Translations under genes and position numbers: made by a program
Shown here: piece by piece, positions 36,641-49,868 of the stretch
Layout of the letters: each line of letters begins with the position of its first letter
Numbering within the stretch: the first letter of the stretch is position 1
Notes under the pieces: model-generated
Databases searched by the model: none
Told to the model about the DNA's origin: nothing
Seen by the model: the letters and a program-made list of their open reading frames with translations, nothing else
Assembly: GCF_040954645.1 (NCBI RefSeq)
Contig: NC_092805.1
Span: 77,574,257 to 77,638,256, forward strand
Direction: 5' to 3'
Origin: Diabrotica undecimpunctata
Lineage: Eukaryota > Arthropoda > Insecta > Coleoptera > Chrysomelidae
DNA length: 64,000 nt

Positions 36641-37248
36641 GAAGTACGGATTTTATTTTCATTAAAATGCGTCGTTGGAATTTTTACTATATTATAATTA
36701 CAAAAGTTCCCAACTTTAATTCTCTTATTAAATTTCATAGGCATAGGTAAGTCGATAGTGTCTATAAAGCCGTTTTTTGCAACGTGAATAGAATGGGGAA
36801 TTTTGATACCTTGAAAGTGTCTTTCGCGCAATAAAACTTCGCCATTATGAAGGCTTACTGGAATTTTTTGGTATAAAGTTTCAAATGGAATGCTAACGTG
36901 AGGATTCTCAAAGGTTAAAGTATGAGTTGCGTAGCTAATTGTGGCGTGGAATCTTTTCAGATCGTAAGTTCCAAGGAGGATATCAAAGTGCTGACTAAAG
37001 TCGGCGACTTTTACTTCGAATGTTTGTGGAATTCCATATTCTAGGAATAGTGGCGTCTTAATATTTAAGTCGTGCTTGGAAGTAATTTTCATTGACGTTA
37101 GCGAAAAAGGTTTTCGATAAATATGATTTTTATCAAATAGTTTGAGAGCTCGCGGATTTAAAATTGAATGGGAACCGCCGGTATCGATTAAAACGCGTAG
37201 ATGTGTTTTGCGTGTAACGAAGCAGGGTAACCCAGGGGAACTTTCGAT
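36607..37248 (-). pseudogene. Protease region of errantivirus-like element, 5'-truncated
   Basis: The minus-strand frame contains the aspartic protease motif [14 protein letters not shown] near 37170 and the HFDILLGTYDL segment (the usual ILLG strand) near 36980, then a ~120-residue linker ending at TAA 36607. The RT frame overlaps its end in another phase, so either a frameshift signal or an indel separates them. Upstream the gene runs into a TA tract at 37249, and gag and the 5' LTR are missing. Confidence 0.75.
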
Positions 37249-37250
37249 AT

Positions 37251-37286
<36 letters not shown>

Positions 37287-37307
37287 TATGTTATATATAT
37301 ATATATT

Positions 37308-37361
<54 letters not shown>
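37249..37361. repeat. (TA)n truncating the errantivirus-like element
   Basis: TA tract with short interruptions (GTA, GTTA, TTTG) that replaces the 5' part of the element, marking its truncation point. Confidence 0.95.
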
Positions 37362-37365
<4 letters not shown>

Positions 37366-38760
37366 TATAAATATTAAATACGTTGATAATCAGAAGGAGG
37401 AACAGGTTCTGTGCAACTGCCTAGGATCGGATAGGATAAGGCTTAATTTATTTGAGTGTTATCAACTAGTGCCCTATAACTTCGTAGAAGTGTCTTCTTG
37501 TTTTTATGTACTATAATTAGCAGGCGTACAACACTGTAGGTCCTAAAATATTCTCACAGTTTATTGTAGCTCTACATTATATATTTTTTGCCAATAAAAT
37601 CCTTAACAGCCCTTGAGTTGCTTTTTATTTTTCTTCCTCCCCTTTGCTTATTCGCTTCTATATTTTTCTCAGTACCTTTCTCCATAAAATATCTAGTGCT
37701 TTACCACATTTCAACTTGGTTTATTCTTAAATCACATTTTCTGTATTTGTTTTTTTAATTAAAAAAGTTGCTCTTAAGCTAAGTCTTATTTTTAATTTGT
37801 TCTCAGCTAAAATTTAAAACTTATTTAAGGTAGGCAATTACAATCTATTAATTTAATGAGACTTCTTTGCATTTACGTCCTAACGATTCCTTGCAGTCTA
37901 CGTCCTAATATAAAAGTTAAACTTATAGTAGCTAATAACCATGTAAATAACCGTATGTCGGTTAGAATGGTCACCAATCTCCATTGAGGAAGTGGAAGTG
38001 GAAAAACCTGGACTTCGAAGTTTAAATTGGTATATCCTAAGTACATCTTAATATTGTTCTTTTTAATATCCTAATTGTAAACCCAAAACTACTGCATACC
38101 CTGGGGTTCAACAACGAATCAGTTCGTCCCTTTTGCGAACGCCAAATACTTGCCTGCCTCACATCATATAATTCGTTTTCTTTAAAAGATCTAAGCACTT
38201 TATTATTATTTTGGCTGGACATTTTAAAAAATTAAAACACACAAAGAACAATTATATAGAAGGTTAAAGTGTAGATTGCTGCCACGATTTTTCTTCATAT
38301 TTTTCTTAGCCTATTTTGTTATATTTTTTTTAAATTTGGTTGTCATTTTGAAAATACAAATTACAAATATAATTTTTCCATATCATTTTGGAAATATTCT
38401 GGTTAATCAACTTCATTACTATGACGAACTAACTCTTGTTTCAGTAAATAACTTAATATCGTTTACACTATGAACTCTCAGGTCGACCATTGGTGGAATG
38501 CTCACCACTAATCCGGACTGCATTTATTCAAGTTGTAGATACTATAACTAGTTGAATGACCTGGTTGGATTGGCTTGTGTTTAGATGAAAAATCCATCTT
38601 CTGTCCGAATGGGATTAGCATCAAATACCATCCTACACGTTTTTCGTATTCATGTAACTATTATATAAGTACACATAACGCTGAATATAGACAGACCAGA
38701 TGTAGGTTTTTAGGCCTGTAATTTAGCAATATTATAGTATATATACATATTATATATTAT

Positions 38761-38764
<4 letters not shown>
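37362..38764. other. No recognisable gene
   Basis: 1.4 kb without recognisable coding sequence. A small imperfect palindrome (ACCAT...ACCG...CGGT...ATGGT) is at 37938-37971. Minus-strand frame 38037-38222 is unrecognised. Confidence 0.45.

Positions 38765-38812
<48 letters not shown>
38765..38812. repeat. (TA)n next to hammerhead-bearing repeat E
   Basis: 48-bp TA tract directly followed by AAATATGTTGGAAATATCGGG, the same junction as at 58970. Confidence 0.95.
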
Positions 38813-38817
<5 letters not shown>

Positions 38818-38935
38818 TGTTGGAAATATCGGGTATGTGGTCTATTAAATAAAAAATCTTTGTTTTTTCTAAATCTCAATATTTCGCCATTTATTTGATG
38901 GCTTCATCGGGAGTAACTGTAAAAAACAAACATTT
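38813..38935 (-). repeat. Penelope-type terminal repeat with hammerhead-like core (family E)
   Basis: It aligns with 58971-59095 (ATATCGGGTA-TGTGGTCT, AATATTTCGCCATTTATTTGA). On the minus strand it reads CTC, CCGATGA, A, GCCAT...ATGGC, GAA, ATAT, T, GAG, which is a hammerhead-like layout with one change (U4 to C) in the catalytic core. Both copies abut a TA tract on the same side. Confidence 0.55.
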
Positions 38936-39317
38936 CAAAACACTGACGTACACTTAGATTTACAATACTTACAGAAATTGAAAGATTATACACATAAATA
39001 AAATTAATACTAAAATAACATTATTGTTGATGACACTGTACATTTAATAAAATGCATGTTAAAATTTAAAATATCTTTGAGCACGTTCGTTACAATCAAT
39101 AAGATGGAACAAGTAAAAATTATTTCAAAATGCAAAAAATAACAATGTAAGAAAACATTAGAGGAATAGTATTTCTTTAATTGATCATTAAGGCTAGTTG
39201 GTATGATTAATCATTAAGGTGAGTGTAGTTTTAAATTTTGTTTAATATATTGCAATATATGTTGCTTAATTGCCCCGTGTCTGTTTTATAATTTAAAGTT
39301 TGTTTATTTTGATTTTT

Positions 39318-39319
<2 letters not shown>
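38936..39319. other. No recognisable gene
   Basis: AT-rich continuation of repeat E, possibly degraded Penelope 3' sequence. No coding signal. Confidence 0.4.

Positions 39320-39367
<48 letters not shown>
39320..39367. repeat. (TA)n at left end of long-TIR element
   Basis: TA tract directly preceding the terminal ACAGATTGAAC. Confidence 0.95.
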
Positions 39368-39372
<5 letters not shown>

Positions 39373-42300
39373 TTGAACCAATTTAAAACGGAACATACAA
39401 TTTAATATATATCTGTTTGAACTGCATTTGAAATAGTGGACCAATATAAAACTTGGACAAAAATAAATCCATACCCGGTGATAGACATTGTATAAAATAT
39501 CGTTCAACTATCAGTCTCCTTTAAAGGAACGAGGAGCTTGCCTAATAGTCGAAGAGATAGAGCCGAAATTTTGAACTGATCAGTAATATGACATTTCTCT
39601 ATTGGAATATATTCATTGTAACTGGGTTAAGACTTTGCCTTACAGGCGGACGCCCCTCGTGGTACAGGGGGTGGCTATACAGGGATGAAGTTATAATTTT
39701 TTTCGGAAAAATTAACGATCGATAATATGGCTAAAAATATGCCCAGAGTAAGATCTTGGTATAACTAGACGAAATCCCAAAGGGCTGACGCGAGAGTGGA
39801 TACATAAGGGCTGGCGGACAGGGGTGAAGTTGCAATTTTTTGGGGAAAAATTAACGATAAGTAATATGTCCGCCATTTTCATGGCTCATTATTTAGCCCC
39901 TAAAAACTATAAATCCAAAAGGGCGGACAGCTGGGTTGGTACAGAGAGCCATAAAACGGGGTCAAATGTACCACTTGCCTGCGCATTTTAGGTCTCGGCA
40001 ACAATTTTCAAACTGATTTTATTATGATATTTTTATACCGATTGATTTGAAAATTTTAAATGCTCACTTCTGTTACTATACTGAAAAGCGTCAAGTAGAA
40101 TTTTCCTCAAAATTTTCCAAAAAAATTTCCGTAAATGAAAATTTTCGTAATTTTTTGAGGTAAAATCTAATTTGTAGAATTCTTTCGATTTTCTGTCAGT
40201 TATACCATGATTTTTTTCCAAAAATTTTCAAACGATTTTTCCGATAAGAAAAAAAAATTAGAAAAACTTTAAAAATTTCGTCATTTTTCTCACTCTCATT
40301 GATGTCATTACATTCATCATCTTCGTCACTTTCACTTTCAATAATATCACATTCATTATCTGCTTCATTTTCAATCACTACTTCTCGAACTGATTCTGGC
40401 ATCTGAGGTCCACTAAACCATTTGAATTTATATGTTTCATCTTCAAACTCCCAACCATGTTCTTCAACAATCAATTCTGTTGGTACTTTTTTATGAGCAT
40501 TTGTCCAAACATTTGAAATATAATGAGCTCGCAGTAGATGTTGGTGTAACTGATCTTGACATGGTGGTAAGCTTGAAGCATCGAAATTTTTTAGTTTTTT
40601 TTTTTAAGGTTCGTTCACATCATGCAACTTATACTGCCGGTTAAATAGTGAAAATCTGACATCGTTTACTTTTCTTTTTGGAATTGTTCTCGTCAGTCCT
40701 GTTCCATATAAGTGACATACGAAAGTTTCTAAGGTTTCAAAAACTTCATTACAATCGAAGTCAGTTTCACCAAGTTGAATAAAAGCATCTTGGTACTTAT
40801 TACATTTAGCGCATGCGTCTAGAATTACTGATCTAAATGAACGCACATCATTATTATTTTAATATTTTAAAATAATATTGATGCAAAATTAATGTCCAAA
40901 CAGAATTTGTAAAATTATAATTAACTAATGAAAAAAAATTCAATCAATTTGAAAGGTAAAAAAAAATATTGAAAATATCTACAAAGTAAATTTCAAAACT
41001 TAAAAAATTGATAATTCCACTATTAAATTGATTTTTATTAATAATTATTTGTAAAATGTTAAAGGCATTCTACAAATTGAATTTTATCTATTGATAAATA
41101 GAAATAATATATTTTGTATTTGATTATTAATGTAATAATAAATAAAATTTTTCTTATATCTGAACAATCATTATTTATGCAATATAAATTTAAAAACCTT
41201 TTTATTGTAATAAAAAATAAGTAAAATTACTATTTGTTATACCAAAAATATTTAATAATTAACATTATAAAATTACTTTAATTTAATAAAATATCAAATA
41301 TCAAACATTTATTCAATTAAAAATTAGTTTGTAAAATATTTATATTTAAGAAAAAAATGTGATTTGTAAAGTAAATATGACTTTAGTTTGGAAAAAAAAA
41401 CATTATCATAATATCATTTTAATACTACAAAATATTCTATAAAAGATTCAGACGATGACGTAGAGTTTTATCAAATTTTTAGAAAAGTTTTTCTAAATTT
41501 TTTTTTCTTATCGGAAAAATCGTTTGAAAATTTTTGGAAAAAATCATGGTATAACTTACAGAAAATCGAAAGGATTCTACAAATTAGATTTTACCTCAAA
41601 TAATTACGAAAATTTTCATTTACGGAAATTTTTTTGGAAAATTTTGAGGAAAACTCTACTTGACGCTTCTCAGAATAGTAACAGTTGAAAATTGTTACCG
41701 AGACCTAAAATTCGCAGGCAAGTGGTACATTTGACCCCGTTTTGTGACTGTCTGTACCAACCCAGCTGTCCGCCCTTTTAGATTTAAAGTTTTTAGGGGC
41801 TAAATATTGAGCCATGAAAATGGCGGACATATTACTTATCGTTAATTTTTCCCAAAAAAAATTGCAATTTTACCCCTGTCCGCCACACCTTATGTATCTA
41901 CTCTCGCGTCCGCCCTTTGGGATTTCGTCTAGTTATACCAAGATCTTACTCTGGGCAAATTTTCAGCCATATTATCGATCGTTAATTTTTCCGAAAAAAA
42001 TGACAACTTCATCCCTGTATAGCCACCCCCTGTACCACGAGGGGCGTCCGCCTGTAAGGCAAAGTCTTAACCCAGTTACAATGAATATATTCCAATAGAG
42101 AAATGTCATATTACTGATCAGTTCAAAATTTCGGCTCTATCTCTTGGACTATAAGGAAGCGATAAGTGGTTTTACAGCATAATAACTGCTTGTTTAGTCT
42201 AGTTTTTTCAGTGATTCTAGGGTGGAGGTTTGACTTGTTCTTAAATGAGTTCCGAATCCAGCAGCCCACTGAATTATTGGATTTTTATAATATAATTATT

Positions 42301-42394
42301 TGACAACCTTTTGTTGGCCAACCACCTAGAGCGGAGTTGAGCCGAAATACATTGATTTCGTATGTTCCGTTTTAAATTCGTTCAATCTGTATAT
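39368..42394. mobile_element. Long-TIR DNA element of unknown superfamily
   Basis: Terminal inverted repeats start with ACAGATTGAACCAATTTAAA (left) and the inverted match ending at 42392. After about 30 bp they diverge, then match again over roughly 700 bp (about 39525-40260 versus 41460-42155), sharing for example GCCCAGAGTAAGATCTTGG and GTACAACCCAGCTGTCCGCCC-like blocks. TA repeats flank the left side. The interior holds a decayed acidic-protein gene fragment (40240-40846) and 600 bp of AT-rich filler. Confidence 0.75.
40240..40846 (-). pseudogene. C-terminal fragment of an insect repeat-associated protein
   Basis: Two minus-strand frames joined across a slippage site in a T-run at 40600-40612. 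The first (40846-40604) reads ACAKCNKYQDAF...FETLETFVCHLYGTG, ending in an RKVNDVRFSLFNRQY segment. The second includes DASSLPPCQDQLHQHLLRAHYI, the ELIVEEHGWEFEDETYKFKW block, and an acidic tail of Asp/Glu/Ser. I recognise LPPC...RA-YI...W...GW as a pattern common in repeat-borne proteins of insects and other invertebrates, but I do not know its function. The N-terminal part is missing. Confidence 0.45.
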
Positions 42395-42396
42395 AT

Positions 42397-43262
<866 letters not shown>

Positions 43263-45575
43263 ACAGGGTGGTCCTTAAGTAATTGTACAAACAGAAACCG
43301 TAGATTCTGCATTTTAAAATATTACGATTTAAGCCAAGTTGCTTTAATAAAATGTTGATATTTAGAAAGATACAGGGTGTTAAAGTGGAAATTTAAAATT
43401 TTATTTTTCGCTATAACTTTTTGTAAATATTTTTGGACGAAAATTTACAGTTGGGTGCTTTTGAGTAGGATAAATTATAATTTTATACTTACTTTAATGT
43501 AACCAATAGAGGGCGCCACATATGCCACATGTGTGGCATAAATTTGCGCTTAACTTTTTTGCTCTTTAAGTTAGCTCTATTTGTGTTAAAAAATATTAAA
43601 GGTGCATTATTTTTAGAAAGAAAAGGTATACTTGTTAGTAACCTGAAAATTCAACCGTTTTCGAGATAAATGCATTTTACAAGTCAGCTGCACAATAATT
43701 CTTAGTTTGATATTTGTGCGGTAAAGCACTGAATACCTGTAGATAAGCATAATTCATAGTTTATTCTTATTAAAACAACTCAAAGATGATAATGTAACAT
43801 CACAAAATGCTTTGTTATGGGTGCTAAATGTCTTATTGGAGAAAAGATATTTCATCTCCTATTTCTTTAGGTGCCGTGTCCCTATTCAGACGTTGGTCGT
43901 CATCATGTTTACAATTTCCATTTGCTATCGCTCCTTAAGTTTCTATAATGGCGTTGTATTACTTTTTCTCTATTGTAAAATGCTAAAAACCCAAAATATG
44001 TGATTTATGCAAGATGGTACACTACCACATTCTAGAGAGAAGGCAGTTAGAACATACTTAAATACAACTTTTCTGAAAGTTGGATTGGTCGTGGTAGTCA
44101 TATTCCTTGGCAATATGGTAAGATATTGATATAATTATTTAATTTATAAAAAATCCGAAAAGAATACTTATTGTTTATTACGTAAATTGTTTACCCATTT
44201 TTATTAGAACAGATAGAAACTAGAGCACAGGTATTGAATAACACATATATGTCCTGTTTCATAATACTTTTGCTACAAATCTAACCTGAAAGACTCAGCA
44301 TTTTTACAAAAACATCATCCTTGTCCTAATAACCGATATTGTTATAGATATAGTAAACACACAGGCAATTTAGTTCAGCATAATATTAGTTCGTTAGTAA
44401 ATCATAATAGTCCATTTGTTCGAGATGTAATTATAGTTACTCGTAAGCTGTAATGTAATCATATAAATAAATAATGTCATCGATAGGTTATTCCGTGTGT
44501 ATATAAGTAACCAATGAACGAGATACATCACAGTTTAATACATTATTTAACTTCTGTGACAAATAAGATGTAGTTCCATAATATAGCATAAGATTTGGAT
44601 ATGTATCTAAAATAATATATTCATCCATGATACATTATAGCCACCACGTAGCCCAGAATTTAATCCGCTTGATTTTGGTGTATGGAACGCATTAAAACAA
44701 CGTGTCTATAAGAATCCCATAAACAGTCGCAACCAACTATGGGAAGAAATAAATACTGCAGCAGTTTCTTTAGAACCAATGATGCTATTTAATATGAGAC
44801 GATCTTTTACGGAATATATTGACAAATGAATTAAAGAAAATGGTGGACATATCGAACACTTACTTTGACAAAAAGCTATGTTATTTTAACTATTTCTTAA
44901 TTTGGTTTGTAAACAAAATGTTTTGATTATGACTTTAATTTAACATAAAACGTAAACTGTTTGATGTAAAATCCTATTATTGTGTTATTTTGTCAATTCC
45001 TATTATTAATTATCCTGCTAATATATTTATTTTATTTAATATTTTGTTAACTATGAACTTTAGTTAAAGGTATTTTATACCAAAATTCAGAAGTATTATT
45101 GTTTTTGTCTATTTTTTCTTCGTTGTCTGGAGTAATTGCCTTAGATCAGAATTATGCAGCTGATTTTTAAAATGCGATTATCTCGAAAACTGTTGAGTTT
45201 TGAAGTTATTAACAAGTATACCTTTTTTTTTGTTAAAATAATGTATATTTAATATTTTTTATCCCAAATACTGGTAACTTAAAGAGCAAAAAAGTTAAGT
45301 ACAAATTTGTACCACATATGTGGCATAAGTGGCGCCCTCTATCAGTTACATCAAAGTGTGCATCAAATTATAATTTCTCATATTTAGAAGTACCCAATTG
45401 TAAATTTTTATACAAAAATGTTGTAGCGAAAAATAAAATTTTAATTTTGCACTTTAACACCCTGTATCTTTCTTAATATCAACATTTTATTAAAGCAATT
45501 TGGCTTAAATCGTAATATTTTAAAGTCTAAAATCTACTGTTTCTTTTTGTACAATTACTTAAGGACCACCCTGTA
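43263..45575 (+). mobile_element. DD41D-type mariner relic 3, ~430-bp inverted termini
   Basis: ACAGGGTGGTCCTTAAGTAATTGTACAA at 43263 matches the inverted end at 45575. The inverted similarity continues for about 430 bp on both sides (43263-43700 and 45145-45575), including ATAGAGGGCGCCACATATG. TA tracts flank both ends. A transposase relic lies inside (43990-44880). A ~75-bp LINE 3' piece (43860-43935) and a ~530-bp insertion (about 44107-44638) interrupt it. Confidence 0.85.
43990..44880 (+). pseudogene. DD41D-type transposase remnant 3
   Basis: The second catalytic block is legible at 44008 (MQDGTLPHSREKAVRTYLNTTF), followed after a frame change by GRGSHIPWQY. After about 530 bp of foreign sequence the protein resumes at 44640 with PPRSPEFNPLDFGVWNALKQRVYKNPINSRNQLWEEI and ends RRSFTEYIDK, then TGA. 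The first Asp region is lost. Confidence 0.7.
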
Positions 45576-45680
<105 letters not shown>

Positions 45681-45802
45681 AAAAAGTAGTCCAAAATTTA
45701 TTTTTTGACTAGTTTGGAAAAAATATATGTAAATCCTTTTTTCTTTTTGGGTGTGGTAGTCAATAAAAACAGAGCTTTGCTAAGGCGTACTATTTATTCT
45801 GA

Positions 45803-45843
45803 ATCCAAGCTTTCGGTGGTTTTTTGCCACCTTTATCAAGGTC
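45803..45843 (-). ncRNA. Hammerhead-like core, Penelope left copy (family G)
   Basis: Minus strand: TTGATAA, stem II GGTGG/CCACC, GAA, the palindrome AGCT, then T. This is the same order as a hammerhead, but the core differs at C3 and G8 and activity is unlikely. An identical unit occurs at 49758-49790 in the right copy. Confidence 0.4.
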
Positions 45844-46447
45844 TACAAAGAAAATTACTATGTTGTAACAGTTTGAATGGTGCCAAAAAAAAAGGCTATA
45901 AAAAAAACCATAAAAAACTTACCCGAATGTAAGATTCGTGGCAGAAACAACAACGTTAAATAACATGATATACTGACGTTGCAATTACACTTTAAAAATT
46001 ACTGTTAAAAAAAACACTTTAAAATTACTAAATACGTTAAAAGTTAAAAACAAAATGAAGGACGACATGTTAAAACAGTCGTCACTGCAGGCTTGATTTC
46101 AGTCACATTTCACGAGCAGAAAGAGAACGTGGGTGGACAATTATTGTTTAAATAGTTAGGAGAAAATACAAAAAACAACTTTGAAATTAACGTCTCACAA
46201 AATACTGTTTATGAATTTTGAGTACTACCAACTGTATTACCAACTTAAAAATAAGCGGGAAGTTAAAAATGTTATTTATGATATAAGCAATCGAAAGAAA
46301 ATAGTATTTAGTAAATAGGTTTAGAAAAAATAATAACTCAAACAAAACAAAACTAAATTAGTAACTGAAGTTTGATCACAAGTATTCAATTAATACTGAA
46401 ATTTTTAACAAAAGAAAAGAACAAAAAAAACTGAGATGCAAAATAGC

Positions 46448-48014
46448 TCAGTCAAAAGTCAATATAAAATTGTAAATTTTGCTAAGATTCTGGATCTCAG
46501 ATCTCTTATTAAGATTGTTATTATCAATCTTGCTGATATGTACCATCTCTAAGAAAGTTCTCTTAAATTTATTTTTCTTTCTGGCTAATATTTTTACATT
46601 GTTGAAATCTATCTTATGGTCTAGATCGATAGTATGCTCTGCCAAAGCACAAGTAGGTTTGTTTAATCTACAATCACTCTTATGAGAAATAATACGGCTA
46701 GACAGATTCCTTCCAGTTTCACCAATGTACGTGGATGGACATTCAGTACATTGAATGCAATAAACAACATCTGTAGTCTCTAGAGTGGTTAGGGGTTGTT
46801 TTATTTTGCTATACAGCTGACGTATGATTTTGATGTTCTTGTTAGCTATTTTGATATTCTTAAAGTCTTTAAAAATCTTAGTGAGTTCAACGGTTAGTTT
46901 TGGAATATATGGAAGGGCATAAAAATACACACTTGTTGAAGCTGAATTATTTTGTGCTGAGGGCACTGATTGTGACATAGTAAGTCTGTTGTTTCTATTA
47001 ACAAAGGGAACATTAAAAATTAATTTATTAATCAGTCTTAGAGGATATGAATTTTCAACAAAAATATTACGTAAGAGGTTGAGATCATGTTGGAGATAAT
47101 CCAAATGAGATAACCTTTTGACACGTTCTTTCATCGCTAGGACTAAATTAGTTTTCATCCTCGGAGGATGGTGAGAGTGGTAGCTTATGAATCTATTGCT
47201 ACATATGGGTTTTCTATACCATTGTGTTTTCACAACATTATCCTCACATCTATGCAATCTCATGTCAAGGAAAGGCAAAGATCCCTCCCGCTCCTCCGCA
47301 CGTGAATTGCAAGTGTGGGTTTTGTTGGTTGAACACATTTAACGTAGAATGTATGGAGTCTGCAGGTAGTGCCAAGATTAAGTCATCCACATATCTCTTT
47401 ATGAACGGTATTTCAAAATTGATTTGTTGCAAACAATCTTCAATCAAGTCATCTAAGACATAATTGCACAGTATTGGTGAAATAGTGGAACCCATTGGAG
47501 TACCAAAGACTTGTTTGTAGTAACAGTCATTAAAAATAAACACATTAGAGTCAAAAACAAAAGAAATGAGTTTTTTGATATTATCTAAGTTAAGGGCTGT
47601 GTGCATTGATATGTCATCCCAGTGTTTCTCAACGCTAACCAATATTGTGTGTAATGGTAAATTAGTGAACAGAGACACTACATCAAAACTAACGAGCTTA
47701 TAGTTAATGGGTAATTTTAAGTTATTAATAAAGGAACTGAAACTGAAAGAGTCCTGAATGCAAAACTCATTGTTATTATTGTATGTTTCTGTGAGAATAT
47801 TAGTTAGAAAACTTGCTATGGGGCCATTAGGTGTACCTATTGAGGACACTATTGGTCTCATAGACAGAGTAGGTTTATGAATTTTTTGGAGAGCATAAAA
47901 TCTAGGAGCAATTGCATTGTAAATTTTCAAAGTTTTACCAACTGATTGATCTATTTGATTCTCCTTTACCAAATCAGAAACTAGTTTGTTAGCCTTTTGT
48001 TGCATAGTACACAC
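46448..48014 (-). pseudogene. Penelope RT and GIY-YIG endonuclease, left copy
   Basis: 5'-truncated. RT motifs include RFYALQKIHKP, MRPIVSSIGTPNGP, LVSFDVVSLFTNLP, GTPMGSTISPILC and the catalytic KRYVDDLILALP near 47385. A two-base loss near 47303 (relative to the right copy) shifts the frame, so the protein is split into 48014-47265 and 47338-46448. The endonuclease is intact as text: YCIQCTECPSTYIGETGRNL with YIG, Arg and the later Glu region (FLEMVHISK). Penelope elements use this nuclease with a telomerase-like RT for target-primed insertion. Confidence 0.85.
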
Positions 48015-48118
48015 GGGATTATTGTTAAACTTTTTATAATATTTAGTGTCGGTGAGAAAGGGACTATATACAAAAATGTGAAGACTTACTCACCGACACT
48101 AAATATTGGTTCACTCCA

Positions 48119-49171
48119 ATGGGTTCCACTATTTCACCAATACTGTGCAATTATGTCTTAGATGACTTGATTGAAGATTGTTTGCAACAAATCAATTTTG
48201 AAATACCGTTCATAAAGAGATATGTGGATGACTTAATCTTGGCACTACCTGCAGACTCCATACATTCTACGTTAAATGTGTTCAACCAACAAAACCCACA
48301 CTTGCAATTCACGTGCGAGGAGGAGCGGGAGGGATCTTTGCCTTTCCTTGACATGAGATTGCATAGATGTGAGGATAATGTTGTGAAAACACAATGGTAT
48401 AGAAAACCCATATGTAGTAGCAATAGATTCATAAGCTACCACTCTCACCATCCTCCGAGGATGAAAACTAATTTAGTCCTAGCGATGAAAGAACGTGTCA
48501 AAAGGTTATCTCATCCGGATTATCTCCAACATGATCTCAACCTCTTACGTAATATTTTTGTTGAAAATTCATATCCTCTAAGACTGATTAATAAATTAAT
48601 TTTTAATGTTCCCTTTGTTAATAGAAACAACAGACTTACTATGTCACAATCAGTGCCCTCAGCACAAAATAATTCAGCTTCAACAAGTGTGTACTTTTAT
48701 GCCCTTCCATATATTCCAAAACTAACCGTTGAACTCATTAAGATTTTTAAAGACTTTAAGAATATCAAAATAGCTAACAAGAACATCAAAACCATACGTC
48801 AGCTGTATAGCAAAATAAAACAACCCCTAACCACTCTAGAGACTACAGATGTTGTTTATTGCATTCAATGTACTGAATGTCCATCCACGTACAATGGTGT
48901 TACTGAAAGGAATCTGTCTAGCCGTATTGTTTCTCATAAGAGTGATTATAGATTAAACAAACCTACTTGTGCTTTGGCAGAGCATACTATCGATCTAGAC
49001 CATAAGATAGATTTCAACAATGTAAAAATATTAGCCAGAGAGAAAAATAAATTTAAGAGAACTTTCTTAGAGATGGTACATATCAGCAAGATTGATAATA
49101 ACAATCTTAATAAGAGATCTGAGATCCAGAATCTTAGCAAAATTTACAATTTTATATTGACTTTTGACTGA
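48119..49171 (+). pseudogene. Penelope RT C-terminus and GIY-YIG endonuclease, right copy
   Basis: 350-codon uninterrupted frame that begins at MGSTISPILCNYVLDD because the upstream RT is deleted. The catalytic YVDD is at residues 35-38. The linker and endonuclease follow in one frame, but the YIG of the left copy is changed to YNG and GETGR to GVTER, so nuclease function is doubtful. Each copy therefore has a different defect: the left has a frameshift, the right has a deletion and a mutated nuclease. Confidence 0.85.
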
Positions 49172-49757
49172 GCTATTTTGCATCTCAGAGTTTTTTTTTT
49201 GTTCTTTTCTTTTGTTAAAAACTTCAGTATTAATTGAATACTTGTGATCAAACTTCAGTTACTAATTTAGTTTTGTTTTGTTTGAGTTATTATTTTTTCT
49301 AAACCTATTTACATACATCATAAATAACATTTTTAACTTCCCGCTTATTTTTAAGTTGGTAATACAGTTGGTAGTACTCAAAATTCATAAACAGTATTTT
49401 GTGAGACGTTAATTTCAAAGTTGTTTTTTGTATTTTCTCCTAACTATTTAAACAATAATTGTCCACCCACGTTCTCTTTCTGCTCCGTGAAATGTGACTG
49501 AAATCAAGCCTGCAGTGACGACTGTTTTAACATGTCGTCCTTCATTTTGTTTTTAACTTTTAACGTACTTAGTAATTTTAAAGTGTTTTTTTAACAGTAA
49601 TTTTTAAAGTGTAATTGCAACTTCAGTATATCATGTTATTTAACGTTGTTGTTTCTGCCACGAATCTTACATTCGGGTAAGTTTTTTATAGTTTTTTTTA
49701 TAGCCTTGTTTTGGCACCATTCAAACTGTTACAACATAATAATTTTCTTTGTAGACC

Positions 49758-49790
49758 TTGATAAAGGTGGCAAAAAACCACCGAAAGCTT
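49758..49790 (+). ncRNA. Hammerhead-like core, Penelope right copy (family G)
   Basis: TTGATAA at 49758, stem II GGTGG (49766-49770) and CCACC (49778-49782), GAA at 49783-49785, AGCT at 49786-49789, then T. It is the same as the left arm. Core positions C3 and G8 are not canonical. Confidence 0.4.
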
Positions 49791-49865
49791 GGATTCAGAA
49801 TAAATAGTACGCCTTAGCAAAGCTCTGCTTTTATTGACTACCACACCCAAAAAGAAAAAAGTATT

Positions 49866-49868
<3 letters not shown>

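Larger units (their letters stand above)
45722..48057 (-). mobile_element. Penelope-like element, left (minus) arm
   Basis: The minus-strand copy extends from the centre (about 48057) to a 3' end at about 45722 beside a TA tract. It has RT and GIY-YIG endonuclease coding sequence (46448-48014), a ~600-bp 3' region and a hammerhead-like core at 45803-45843. The right arm (48090-49870) is its near-identical inverted partner. Confidence 0.85.

Noticed and set aside
40432..40644. 70-codon plus-strand frame in the long-TIR element
   Set aside because: It is antisense to the better supported LPPC...HGWEFEDE protein fragment on the minus strand.
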